Source: Monilinia fructicola
Taxonomy: Eukaryota; Ascomycota; Leotiomycetes; Helotiales; Sclerotiniaceae
Length of the DNA stretch: 64,000 nucleotides
NCBI GenBank assembly: GCA_008692225.1
Contig: VICG01000001.1
Location: forward strand, 2,581,501 to 2,645,500
Reading direction: 5' to 3'
Part shown: piece after piece, positions 1 through 11,817 of the stretch
How the letters are laid out: every line of letters starts with the position of its first letter
Numbering within the stretch: position 1 is the first letter of the stretch
Program-made: the position numbers and the translations under genes
Notes under the pieces: model-generated
Seen by the model: only the letters and a program-made list of their open reading frames with translations
What the model was told of the DNA's origin: nothing
The model's database searches: none

Positions 1-1710
1 GTTTGTACTTTCAGGGTCTACTTGCACAGTACAGAGTATGCAGTACAGTAATAATTAGCAAGTGTCTAGAGGAAAAACTTCCCGCACTGCTTCCAATAAT
101 GGAACCGTCTTTGGAAATGCCATGATCCTGAACTGGAGTCTGAGAAAGAAAAAGGATGATGATGCGAGGAAAAGTCTGTTGGCGAAGTTAACATGTTAAC
201 TAGGGGCCTTCCAATAACTGACCCCTGATTTCCAATTTTTCAGAATTCCCACGGTACGGAGTACAGTACAGTACAGTACTGTGCTCTGTGAAGGATCTCC
301 GACGATCCACCTGGGCTAGTCGAACGGATGTGCTTCCGTACATTTCGTCTTTTACCGCGTTTATTCCTTCAAAACGCAATATGAAATGGGTTGGTAACGT
401 CACACAATGATCATACAGTACTGTACAAGTATTCCAAATCTAATTACTGTATCTTGTCTACTCCGTACTACTGTAAGCGATAAACCCCACAATCACTTAC
501 GAGTACAGTATTACTTAGTTCTACTGTATTTATTAGTTACAGTAGTCAGTTCGTTGCTCACTTAGCTCTAGGCTCAGATGATCCCATATCGATAGGTGCT
601 CTGCAGACTACAGTAGGTATGTACTCGTGTATTGCATACAATACAATACAATACAATACAGTACAAGTACGGAGTCTACAATAGTACAGAGCTTCCCAAC
701 TTCCGTTCCTGTCCGTTCATGGATAGGTAGGTAGGTATCCTTGACCTTGCTTTAGCCAAAAAAAAACAACGAGAGAAAAAAACCAAAGACGCCCAGACTG
801 ATCAAGGCCGGGTAAGGCCTCAAGGCTCAAGGTTCCTGATCCTTAGTTGGCCGAAAAGCATTAGCCGGCTGCCCGCAAGAGACCTCCCTCCGAACTGTAC
901 CCGCCGTGTATTTACTGTACTCCGTACAGTATTTTATCTTATCTTCCCTAGCTGGGGTAAAGACTTTGGACCCCAAGGTCAAATTCATTCGATCTCATGA
1001 GTTTCCAGCAAATGCAAGAATCTTCCTTTGGGTGCGCCCGTCAAGTGCTTACTACCGTAGAGCCGTCATATAATACGGAGTTTGGTATGGCGTATGGAGT
1101 ATGGTTAGAACAGGTACTGTACTGTACTGTAATTCTGGTCGGAGTATCGGTAGCAGTTAGTTTATTGATTCCCTTCGCACCAATTGGCTCTAGGTTCTGA
1201 TGAAGAGTTGCCATTCTCTCCCCAATAATCATCAAGTCAGCAGGACGCAAATTCGCTTTTAGCCAAAGAGACAGTATGGGTCCAGGACTGGAAAGACACC
1301 GACCTCGCCTGGGCATCTACAGTATTCTAGGATCATGTTGGAACCCTACAGGACAGTAAAGTCGGACATTCACGTCGACCCTCGTCGTACTACACCATTG
1401 ACCAAGCATCTTACATATTATTACTTGAACCCTGATCCTGAATGCTTGCATCTCCGGTACTTTACCAAACCAACGGTAAACATCTTCCTAGTATTTGCCT
1501 TGATCGTTATCCAGACCAATCGGACCCCTCATATTCTCGTTACAGTAGAGCACATCATTCATCATCCTTGACTCCTTGTCCACTGATGGTGTAGATAACG
1601 CATGGGTATACAGCGTAGAGGATCGTATGCGACAGATGTCTGATTACTACGGAGTACAGAGTATATGTATGGTATGACCTTCGAGAATAAGGACGATCTG
1701 GATGGATTCA

Positions 1711-1732
1711 GAAGAGAGAGAGAGAGAGAGAA
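1711..1732. repeat. (GA)n microsatellite
   Basis: About ten GA dinucleotides in a row, seen directly. A similar (GA)n run lies at 38439-38462. Confidence 0.85.
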
Positions 1733-4509
1733 AGTCAAGAAGAAAGAGAGAAGAAAAAAAAAAAACCTCCGGAGTAGCTTCTTAGTTTTCTGACTAAGAG
1801 TATCTTCTTCAGATTCAACCCTTCGGCTGGGAAAATTCCAATTCCAATTTTCTCTGCGCGATGTGGTCGAGATTCGAATTTTATATGAACGCGAGCAAGA
1901 CCAACCAGCATCTATCATGGGTGTATGTATTATGTACAGTATTATGTATTATGTATGCATTGTACAATGTAGTGGAGTTGTTGCAGGATGGTAATGCAAC
2001 CTTTATTTTTTCGTCCTCACAAAAGAAAGATATCTTGTTAGCTGTTAATATCAACACCAATGAAGTAGTTACCAAGCAAGGACTTATTCAGACTTCTAAT
2101 ACCGACGGGCGCACACGAATATCCATGGATGGCGCAATGCTGCATACAACCATGAAGTCCTACCTGCCTACCTGCCTCCCTGCCGCTTCACTGCCGCAGC
2201 TCACCACCCCTCCGACGGCCCAGCTCTCCCAAATTCCCAACTTTTCAAAGAAGAGTCTCAACGTTGGTGCATATCTCGGGTTGCACACCTTCCACACCTT
2301 CCACATCTTACATACATTTCTGTCTTGCGATTGATCCTGATCTTATCAAATCATTACTCGCGACCAACCGAATGGATGTCCCGTCTCTCTAAATGGCTTC
2401 CTTTCGGCTCCAAAGGTTTTTTAAGAATTCACGCTTAAAGATGCTATGCTACTCGAGTACAGCACTGCTACTCCTCTCTCTGTACATATATATTACCAAG
2501 TATGCATGCACGCCACCACGAAACGGCGGGCAAAAAAGAAACGGAAAGAGGGAAGACGAACGCCAAGGAAAAGAAAAAAAATATATACTTTACCAAACGA
2601 ATGTATCGAAGAACGTTTATTTAAATATGACGGCTGCACTGCAACTCCGTACAGAGCATGTTCTTGATGAACCCGGCAACTTGGACTTTGGACTTTGGTG
2701 CCTATCTAGGTCTCCATTCGGTGTCCTCTTTTTAAACTTTGGGAATGGAACGATGTGACATAAGTGATATTGGATAGGATTTTTGTTATATGTGTTGGAG
2801 AGATAAAAGAAAAACGAAAAAATTATGTTTTACCTCGATGGGAGTTCCTAGGTATAATTAGATAGGATTGCTACTTAGATGGGTACCTAGGTAGGTATTT
2901 ATAGTAATAGTATATATTATATTTATTTACTTATTTTTTTATTTATTTATTTATTTACTTATTTCTTTATTTTTATTTAGTTATTTACTTACGTCTCTAT
3001 CTAATAATATTCTAACCTTATATAAAAAAAATATATATATTATTTTTATTACTCGAGTATTATTATAGTATTATTAAACGAGAATTGCTCGATTATTCTC
3101 TAAACTTACCTTAGTAGGAATATAAAGCGATTGATATTCTATTTATTCTTTTATTACTCGAGCAGTTATTGCTTTATCTCTATCTAACATTACATATAAT
3201 ATAAACAACAAAGCAACATAGCAACAAAACAAATATCTTAAAGTCCAAGTATCATATTTATCTGCTTTACCCTTACAAGTACATGGCTATCAAAGGTTAC
3301 CCCTCAAGCCACGGAAGTGACTACTCGGTACAGTTAAGCCTTACCGGACTCATGAATCACGGCCATGGATGATGGATGGATGTCATTGAAACCACAAAGC
3401 AAATAAACTTCACGGATTCCATTACTAACGAACGACCTGGGTACCTAGTAACCAGCTTAGGTTCCGGGAGATCAACAAATCAACTAGGGCGGGCAAAGCT
3501 AAACGCGGTATTGTGTAAGAACATGATTTAGGGATCAAAAGCTTGAATAGGAATGAAGGAATGAATAAATGAATGAATGAATACCCGTGGTAAGTAGGTA
3601 GGTAGCTGATACAGTAGGTATCCTGTCTCCTCTGCACCTACGGTGATCTACTCTGTACTGCTACGGTGCTGTACGAACGGACACGGTTGTATACTTCCAT
3701 GAGCGATGGTGGTTGTCAAGGTTTGTCGAAAAGTCCACCACGACAATTGTTGGGCATTGCCTAAATAGGGAATTTGAGATTGGGTATCTACTGTAGGAAT
3801 AATAAGTAGTGAGCGAGTGAGTGAGTGGGAAGTGGGTAGCAGTGGAATGATCAATCAATCCATCGAACCTACCAACCAGTTGGCCTTATCCTAGTACCTT
3901 ACCTACCTACTGTACTTACTTACACTTTACCCCTACAGTCCCATTTTCCCCTTCCTCTTCTTCATTGCTCGCTCCCTCGCTCTCACCCCTTCATTTGCCG
4001 ACCCCCCTCAAGACTTTTATTAATAATTGTATTTATTGTTGTCTTTATACTAGAAACATACACAACATTTATTGTGTAATTTATATCTATCTGTGTATCT
4101 ATCTACCGACTTGATCATATATTCCCCTCCCCCCTCAGACATGATCCGATTGTCTAAAAGTCTTTTTGATCATTTCCTCAAGGAGTGTCGAAAAAGGAGG
4201 GAGCGGGTAAGAAACGAAAGAGAGATAGAAATATATCAAAAGGGAGGAAGCGTGTAAGAAATGCATGAGATATAGAAACATATAGAAAGGGAGCAAAGAG
4301 AGAGAGAGAGGGAGATCAAAAACTACTCAATTGGTTATTCTTCTAATTAGGGCATAGATGTCTGTCTACATCTACCTAGGTACTCGAGTAGTATCTATTC
4401 TCTGCTGACTTGCCTTTACTCATTAACCGTACGCAACTACTGTACTCTGTACTCAAGTACAATAATAATCTTTTTATCTTTGAACCATGTTTATTATCTC
4501 TTAGCTCTT

Positions 4510-4605
4510 AGGCAGGTAAAGTATCTGTCTATATACCTGCCTATATACCTGTCTATATACCTGTCTATATACCTGTCTATATATCTGTCTATATATATAC
4601 ACATA
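4510..4605. repeat. Imperfect tandem repeat of a 12-bp ctgtctatatac unit
   Basis: At least five adjacent copies of a 12-bp unit (ctgtctatatac with variants gcc/atc) are readable, followed by a TA-rich tail. No coding potential. Confidence 0.8.
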
Positions 4606-5456
4606 CATACACCCTTATACATATATTCCTATATCCTTATTTAATATATACATACCTAGGTATCCATTTATCCTTGGCAATCATCAAACTACGTCGCTTC
4701 CTTACTAGATCCGTATCTCAACAAATCATCATATTATACCCAATATATGACTTTAACTCTAAAGAATCCCATCCTATCAATCCCATTTGTCTATCCCACC
4801 TCCTCCAGGCTCCATCTCTCCCGCCGGACCACATTCTCCCTGATCCCACAACATATCCTGTACCAAGTTCCCACAATCTCAATTGGTGAGGAGTTGTACG
4901 ACGCTTCACCAAGCTAAAGCTATCCTATCGCATTTCTACGTCTCTGAGATTATCCTGTTCACAACTGGGATCATCTTCAAGGCTATTCCTTTCAATCGAA
5001 GCATCTCCAGGCGGAAGAAGGATCAGGAACTACCTAGGTAGGGACTAGAGACTAGGGACTACCTAGGGACGACTCGCTACCAAATTATTTTTGTTGGAGC
5101 TACATCTTTCATCATCACCATTATCTTTATCATCACCATCACCATCATCACCTTCACCTTCACCTTCGCCATCATCATCACCATTATCATTATCATTATC
5201 ATTACCATCACCATCTTACACTGTACATACTTGATTTGAACTCGTCAACCTCATTCATTATTCGTATATCCCATACACACTGTGCACTTTTTCCGGAGCC
5301 TACTCTGCCACAATATACCCCTCCGTATACACCAACATCATTCAAGATTTCATTCAAGATTTCATTCAAGCTTTAGAAGATCCAAAGTTGTAGAAGGAGA
5401 GGAATCATTTGTGAATAGGCTGTCATTAAAGACAGCCAAATAAAAATACATTAATC

Positions 5457-7223
5457 ATGAATACTACAGCATATGCTTCACCACCTCGCGACATGCATCC
5501 TCGATCAACCATGCCAAGTCTTCACGATACAGCATATCGACCAGATCCCCCTCATCAAGGAGCTTCATACTCGATGCCACATACAATGGCATCCCAACAT
5601 TCTCAAATTCCGGCATACGAACAATATAATAATACCCTTCCTGCCTCACGTCCCCCTCCAGAACATTTGCCATCGTCAGACTCCGTATCGAATTTTTCTA
5701 TTGGACTTCCAGGTCAAGAACCATCGCCTCGCTCCATCACTATTGATGGGAGAAAAATATACGTACGTCTAATTCTGGATAGAGCCTTCCCCCTCAACAT
5801 GGTCTGAGGTGGAACACCAAACTTTTATTCTCCCCTCAGGATGACCGTTACTAATTATCTTCTCAGATTGGAAGTCCAGCAGCAACCCAAACGGGCTCGA
5901 ATGTGTGGATTTGGAGACAAGGTAAGAATGAAGAATCTCATGAGAACCTTCTCTTCTCATGTGGTCTCATGGTCGATGAGAGCTGACCATTTTTAGGATC
6001 GTCGGCCCATCACCCCTCCTCCATGTGTTAAACTTAGCATAACAGAAATTGCTACTGGGAAAGAGGTAGATGTCAAGTAAGTTATGATACCATCTATCTG
6101 TACAGCCATTCTAAGCTCTTGTTAGCAACATCGAACATGGTATGTTTGTGCTCAATGTGGACTTGTGGTCAGCGGATGGCGACCGACCAGTCAATCTTGT
6201 TCGACATTCACAGACTTCTCCTTCGATCTCAGCGACAGTTCCAGTATCTTATACACAACTACAAGGAGGTACAACTGCGTACTCGAGCCTACTCCCAGGC
6301 CAAAGTCAACGAGAACCTAACAGCCCACCATATGGTAACGCGCCGCCATATCAAGGAGCTGGGTTCAATCCATTTCCAGCGCCACCACAAGTGAGTTCAT
6401 ACCCACAACAGCAAGCTGGACAACAACCGGGCTATAGTGGTAATCCCAACTATCCACCCCAAAATGGATATCAACCAAACTATTATTATCCTCAACGTAT
6501 GGACCCATATCTACATACCTTCTCTTCTCATTTGAGTTTGGTGGAAAATTCATGTACTAATCAGCTTTTAACAGCCTCCCAACCCGTCCCAAGCCACAAT
6601 AGTCAAGATCCTTACCCATCTCGTCCATATACCCCACAAGATCTTGGAATAGGTCGCATGCCCATAAGCCAAACAAGTCCTCCACAAGGCATGTACACAC
6701 GTAATCTTATTGGCAGTTTATCGGCTTCCGCATTCCGTCTTACAGACCCGGATGACCGAATCGGGATCTGGTTCGTGCTTCAAGATCTTTCCGTCCGAAC
6801 CGAGGGCGATTTCCGGTAAGTTATTAATCTATGCATCCCCCCCAGTACGTCTCAAATTAATATCAAAGCAGCCTTCGCTTCTCATTCGTCAATGTCGGTG
6901 CTCCTTCGCCATCACAGATTAACAACCAACTCATCGTGCTCCGTCAACACCGGCAAAGGCCCCTGTTCTTGCTTCATGTTTTTCTGATGTCTTCAAAGTA
7001 TTTTCTGCCAAGAAATTCCCTGGAGTGGTAGAAAGTACACCGTTGAGTAAATGCTTTGCGACACAAGGTACTTGCATCTCTACGCCCTGTTTTCAAGCTG
7101 AACGAAATTTCAATTCTAATTGTGTTGCGCAGGTATTAAGATTCCAATTAGAAAGGATGGGAAAGATGGACCAGGAAAGGGAGGAAAGGATGGTAGCCGA
7201 GGTGATGACGATGATGATTATTA
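5457..7223 (+). CDS. velB: Velvet regulator VelB, with apparent frame breaks
   Basis: VelB is a subunit of the fungal velvet complex; with VeA/LaeA or VosA it couples light and development to secondary metabolism in the nucleus. The reading starts at ATG 5457 with a Pro/Ser/His-rich N-terminus. The velvet domain follows: RARMCGFGDKDRRPITPPPC (exons 5867-5921 and 5997-6076), VDLWSADG and VNLVRHSQTSPSIS (from 6126), a Gln/Pro/Tyr-rich insert as in Aspergillus VelB, then YTRNLIGSLSASAFRL, IGIWFVLQDLSVRTEG (exon 6575-6815), KVFSAKKFPGVVESTPLSKC (to 7067) and the last exon 7133-7223 ending in an Asp-rich tail DDDDDY. Introns at 5922-5996, 6077-6125, 6497-6574, 6816-6871 and 7068-7132 are ordinary GT-AG. 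The first junction (donor 5763, acceptor 5866) is out of frame by one base, and the frame shifts again between 6920 and 6960. See findings. A 45-bp intron 5763-5807 would also keep the first frame open but adds residues not seen in the family. Confidence 0.9.
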
Positions 7224-8782
7224 GAAGATCATTATCTCCTTGGCTTATGCTATCTGGCGATTCCTTCGTTCGGCAATCGCTCCTATCTCTGTATCCGGCT
7301 CCTGGAGCGAATCAAAACGTCGTGCACTCTTCGTTCCTCAATGCTTTTACTGCAGCTCATTTTGCTCGAATTCAGATTCCCCAGCGTATGTACTCTGAGA
7401 TGAGATCAGATCAGATCAGATTACCGAGAATGAAAAAGAAGGTTAAAGATGAGATTACTATCGGGCGTTAAATTTTGCCTTTGGATGGCAGGCATCCTTA
7501 TACGTTACCTGTGATGCGATGGTCATTCTTATGTGTTTGAAAAGACTTGAGTTAGTTTGGACATATGATTGGAGAATGGCGTGGTTATACAGACACAGGC
7601 ATTTACTTTGAATTTTGATTGATCTGGATTGGAATCAGGACTTGCAATGATTTTTGGAGAGAAGAGGGGGGAGGGTTGATACGGGCCTGACATATTACAA
7701 AAGGACTTGATAAGGTAGAACATAATGTATACAACGACCGTTAATTGGAAGGGATTGTACATTACACACCAGAACTCTTTTCATGTGTGATTGATTACCT
7801 GGCCGTACCGGCACTTTATAGCGATAGTTGGATGGATGGAAGAGGTCTGATCGCATGATTTACATGTGACGTGATCTCATCATCTTCACATTAGTTGGCA
7901 ATGTGCGGACATTCATTCATCCATCCATCCATCCATCCATCCATTCATTCAACGCCATCTCACCTCATCTCATCACCCCAGATCGCCCCAGATCAAAGAA
8001 AACAAGACCAGACAAGACCAGACAAGACCAGACAAGACAAGACGAGACGAGACGAGATGAGAAACTAGATACCCCTCGCTCCAGTGAATAATACCTACCT
8101 ACCTACCTAATCCAAACATCTCAAAGCGTCCACACGGGTGCTTCGGATACATATATATCTAGGGATATTCTTAACCTTATTCATCGATCCCTGGAGTAGA
8201 TGGCTAGTTGGTGCTGGGTGGGTGTGTTGAGGTTGAGGGGTAGGGTAGGGGGGTAGATGGGTCGGTGGGTGGGTTGGTTGGGAGGTAGGTAGGGAGGGAG
8301 GTAGGTAGGTAGGTAGGTAGGTAGGTAGGTAGGTAGGTAGGTAGGTAGGTAGGTAGGTAGGTAGGTCTTGGGAGTTTGATGGGTTTATTTTGTATTCTTG
8401 TTTTCTTCTGTTCTTGTATTGGGGGGAGGGGAGGGGAGTAGAGTAGTGTGATGGGGTGGAGTGGTTGGATCTTTGGAGCTGGATGTTGGGTATTGAGCTA
8501 CTCGAGTGCCATTGGGTCTGAGGTTTTTGTCATGGGTGATATATATATTGGCGAGGATTTCAAGTATTGCACGATTCCTAAAAGTAGATAGCTATCTTAC
8601 ATTCTTCTGGTTTATGCACCTGCCGGCGGTGTCTTGACATTCATTCCAAACATCCAGGCATGTGTGAAGTACTTCATCGGATCATTCTGATTTCACTACT
8701 ACATATCCCGGGACTTTCCCGTCTCATTAAATAGTAAAATAGACTCCCATCTAATTCTATTCGTGTATGAAGATTCTCAATC
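7224..8782. other. Intergenic region between velB and erd1
   Basis: The two genes converge here. No gene is visible. The region holds a (CCAT)n run near 7912-7945, a GACAA/GACCA/GACGA purine-rich tandem array near 8005-8060, and a long (GGTA)n array at about 8276-8367 in a G/T-rich strand. Confidence 0.6.
8276..8367. repeat. (GGTA)n microsatellite, about 20 units
   Basis: About 80 bp of near-perfect GGTA tetranucleotide repeats preceded by G-rich GGGAGG/GGTGG sequence; the + strand is almost free of C over about 200 bp. Confidence 0.9.
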
Positions 8783-10152
8783 TCAATCACTGTAATCATC
8801 CTCGTCCCTATAATCTCCCAACAGCACATCATCTACCCCTGGACCCCCTAGCAATCCATTCGCATGTCCCTTTTCCTTTTCTCGCCCCCATTCCGTCTCG
8901 ACCCTCAAAAATATCCACATCCATCTCCTAGCCACTTCCAAAACCTCTAATAAGAAAATACCGCTTTCGAAATCGGCAAAATGATCGAGATGGGGAGAAA
9001 GTTTTAGGGACCATGTGAAACGAAGGAGGAAATCGAGGAGGATGGCTATGTAGTAGAGCTCTTGGGTAGGAGATAGAGGCGGGGTCTGAGGGGGTAGGAA
9101 GATGTGTTTTTTGATGAGGGGGTGAGAAGGGTGAGGTCCCAATCTTTAGTTATGTCCCAGTAGAAGGAGTAGAGAGAATTGATGAAGACGCTTGCGAGCC
9201 AGAGTCGATAGAGCGTTGTAGTGGTGATGTTGATTGAGGTTTCGTTTACTGAAAGATTTCGCTGCATAGCGGAGAAAATGATCACTGGAAAGGCCGTGGA
9301 GTACTTGAGAGCATTCGCCAAATGTTGGCCGCCCCATCCAGAGGTTGTTGAACGTGAATTCTTGACTCGTAGAGATATTCGATTATACATTGTCGGAAAC
9401 GGATAAGAGACGGTATTGCGATCATGATAGGGACTAGATATTGTCCACCACAGCCGCGATCTGGTCGAGATGTTGCACTACCCGAAGGAGTGAAAAACAT
9501 GCAGAAGGATACGAAAAGGTCGGCTAAAATTTTCGCATAGGAGGTGAGGACATCAGCGAGAAGGATATCACCAAATTTTCCTTCATTGGGGAGAGCGATA
9601 CCACCAATTGAGACACGCTTCAGCGCGCGGACAGAAAATGAAGACGACCAGAGTAGGATGCGTAGCGTAAAGGAAGGAAGAAAGCGAAAAAACAGAAGGC
9701 AGATATAAGATATGGGAAGAAAATCATAGTAGATTACGAGAGCTGGATCACGGTGGGAGAGAGTCCAGAAAAAGGAGGATTGAGAGGACGAGGGGGATGG
9801 TGAGATAGGTCGCAAGTCGATAAGCGGACAGATGATGGGGAGGATCAGTGCGGGGAGAAACTCGTTGCGGGTATTGTATAAGTGAAGGGACATTCTGCGA
9901 TGGGCGTACGTTAGAGAGTTGCGCTGACCTCTGAGGGACATGGTAACATACTATCTTGACAATTGAAAGATAATGAAGATTCGCTCCCCAAGCCCATACT
10001 CCTATTCGCACATAAGTCATTGCTCTGCAAAACTATACGCAGTAAGGCAATTGCCACATACCCAAAACAATGATCAAGGCAACCCTATAGGGTAAGGGAA
10101 GAGTGCGACTGAAGGAGTCGAGCTCATTCTCAACAGCCGGGTCTCCATCCAT
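8783..10152 (-). CDS. erd1: ERD1/EXS-domain protein, Golgi retention factor, frame broken three times
   Basis: ERD1 family proteins are multi-pass Golgi membrane proteins with an EXS domain, needed for retention and recycling of lumenal ER proteins and Golgi glycosyltransferases. Exon 1 runs from ATG 10152 to 10062 and exon 2 from 10001 to 9952 (GVWAWGANLHYLSIVKI). The third exon from 9894 carries NVPSLIQYP, ATYLTIPLVLSILLF, KFGDILLADVLTSYAKIL, the EXS core GWGGQHLANALKYSTAFPV, LYSFYWDITKDWDLTL, and FTWSLKLSPHLDHFADFESG, ending with an acidic tail at 8783. All these blocks are in family order, but they sit in different frames: shifts occur at 9769-9773 (five A on the + strand), 9371-9374 (agag) and 9059-9062 (ctct). 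Each is repaired by removing one repeat unit. It is either a pseudogene or a victim of assembly error; homology itself is strong. It is divergent from pex10. Confidence 0.85.
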
Positions 10153-10707
10153 TGTTATCGTAGATTAGAAGACGGCATCTGATTCCCTAAGCTTCAAATG
10201 AATGACTGAGGTGATATGGATATGCGAAGAATCAAAGTGAAAGGAAGAATAGTCTTGAACTAGAGAGGGAGAGGTCTGCATACGAAGAACGAAAAATAAT
10301 CTGATAGGTAAGAAAGCCACCATGGAAAATAGCAAATAGCAAATGGCAAATATAAATTCGAAATTAGAAATTAGATAAGAGTTTCGAGATTCGAGATTTG
10401 AAAGGAGTAGCCTCGAGCTAGCTTGCTTACCTGAACCTTGCCTTACCGTGCTAGTTCTACATATGGCGGCGCAAGGCTGGGGAAATGGCGGGAGGCTTGA
10501 CCTCGGCTTTTTGATAGATTCATTAGTTCTAGTCCTTATTAGTCCACGGGTATCTCCAGCTATCTAGAGTATCTACCTAGTATCCATGGATCGATCTATC
10601 ATCCATCTCCCATCTCCCGTGAAACTTACCAGCTTCCTTCATAGAAATAGCTTCAATCACCTGCATTTTATAATAATACTTACTTCTCGAATCTAATACA
10701 AATAATA
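10153..10707. promoter_or_regulatory. Shared upstream region of divergent erd1 and pex10
   Basis: 555 bp separate the two start codons, so both promoters must lie here. Seen: short direct AAATAGCAAATAGCAAATGGCAAAT repeats near 10330 and one copy of the palindrome ATCCATGGAT near 10583. No specific factor site can be assigned. Confidence 0.55.
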
Positions 10708-11817
10708 ATGTCTGATCATATATCTGAAATCACCTCCTCGGAGAACAAAGGACCATCCTATCAATATCCATTCGCATCGGCGCCAGACATAATTCGTTCA
10801 CATCAAAAAGACGCATATTTTGAAGGAGTTCTCCTGAACCATCTTTCAAATCTCCTACGTCGATTATATGGAGCAAGATTTCTTCACACCTACACCAATG
10901 AAGCGCGAACCTTTTCTGAATTACTATATCTCGGTCTCACAACATTTATTGGGAACCGTACTCTAGGGGAAGAGTATTGTGACATTGTTCAGATTGAAGA
11001 TGATACTCTCAGACTTCCCGCCGTTTCTCGCCGTGCAGGTTATATCCTAACTTCAATACTTCTGCCATATTCTCTTACCAAAATTCTTCCTTCATTTCGT
11101 ACCCGTATTCGCAATAAACTCGAAGCCAATCTTCGCAAGCTCGCTCGGAAATCACAACAAAAGTCCTACTCCTATAGATTTCAACAATATATTCTAAACC
11201 ATCTCTCGACCATCACCTCGCCCTCGCCCATTCATGCCCTTACCCTCACCGTCTTTTATTTCTCCGGCTCTTATTATGAACTCTCAAAACGTTTGTTGGG
11301 ACTCCGCTATATCTTTACAAAGCGTATTGCGCCGTCAGAGCAACGTGTAGGGTATGAAGTCTTAGGTGTACTTCTCCTTCTTCAAATGAGCGTGCAAACC
11401 TATCTCCATCTAAACAACACCTTCTCCACTGATGTCCCCTCTACCGCTCCTGGAAGCTCCGCAATTCTATCTAACGGCGTAGAAATTTCCCTGGATTCAC
11501 CTTCTTCCCCTAGCGATCTCCTCGCTTCCGCCCCTGCCATTCCACATTCCGCTAGCTCTATTGGCAAAACTACAAATACACCTGTGCTACCAGGTGCAAG
11601 ATATGATCTGAGTGATAATCAGGTCATGGGATGGATTAAGGGGGCGCAGAATAGAAAATGCACCTTGTGTTTGGAGGAGCTGAAGGATCCAAGTGTCCTA
11701 GGATGTGGACATGTATTCTGCTGGAGCTGTATTGGGGACTGGGTTAGAGAGAAACCTGAATGTCCATTGTGTAGAAGAGAGGTTTTGATTCAACATATCT
11801 TGCCCTTGAGAGGATGA
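10708..11817 (+). CDS. pex10: Peroxin PEX10, RING-type E3 ligase of the peroxisome membrane
   Basis: PEX10 forms the RING ubiquitin-ligase complex with PEX2 and PEX12 in the peroxisomal membrane and is needed to recycle the import receptor PEX5. The 369-residue frame has no intron. The N-terminal part contains the Pex2/Pex12 domain (FASAPDIIRSHQKDAYFEG near residue 22, LLYLGLTTFIGNRTLGEEY near 73, hydrophobic segments near 108-120 and 210-230). A Ser/Pro-rich linker follows at about 240-300. The C-terminal RING (about 318-357) has C3HC4 spacing: CTLC, then GCGHVFCWSCIGDW and CPLC. Length and domain order fit fungal PEX10 and the frame is intact. Confidence 0.93.
   Translation: MSDHISEITSSENKGPSYQYPFASAPDIIRSHQKDAYFEGVLLNHLSNLLRRLYGARFLHTYTNEARTFSELLYLGLTTFIGNRTLGEEYCDIVQIEDDTLRLPAVSRRAGYILTSILLPYSLTKILPSFRTRIRNKLEANLRKLARKSQQKSYSYRFQQYILNHLSTITSPSPIHALTLTVFYFSGSYYELSKRLLGLRYIFTKRIAPSEQRVGYEVLGVLLLLQMSVQTYLHLNNTFSTDVPSTAPGSSAILSNGVEISLDSPSSPSDLLASAPAIPHSASSIGKTTNTPVLPGARYDLSDNQVMGWIKGAQNRKCTLCLEELKDPSVLGCGHVFCWSCIGDWVREKPECPLCRREVLIQHILPLRG

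Larger units (their letters stand above)
1..5456. other. Long repeat-rich intergenic region upstream of velB
   Basis: I see no recognisable gene in these 5.4 kb. The longest open frames (for example 1861-2334) are low-complexity and match no family I know. The first 700 bases are dense in TACAGTA/TACTGTA and TACGGAGTA-type words. There is a (GA)n run near 1711-1732, an AT-rich TTTA-type tract near 2900-3070, and imperfect repeats of a ctgtctatatac unit near 4510-4605. The ATC/CAT-rich pyrimidine-biased stretch at 5105-5220 and the sequence up to 5456 probably belong to the velB promoter or 5' leader. Confidence 0.6.

Noticed and set aside
1861..2334. 157-residue open frame in the first intergenic region
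   Set aside because: Low-complexity ends (HTFHTFHILHTF), no recognisable motif and no intron signals.
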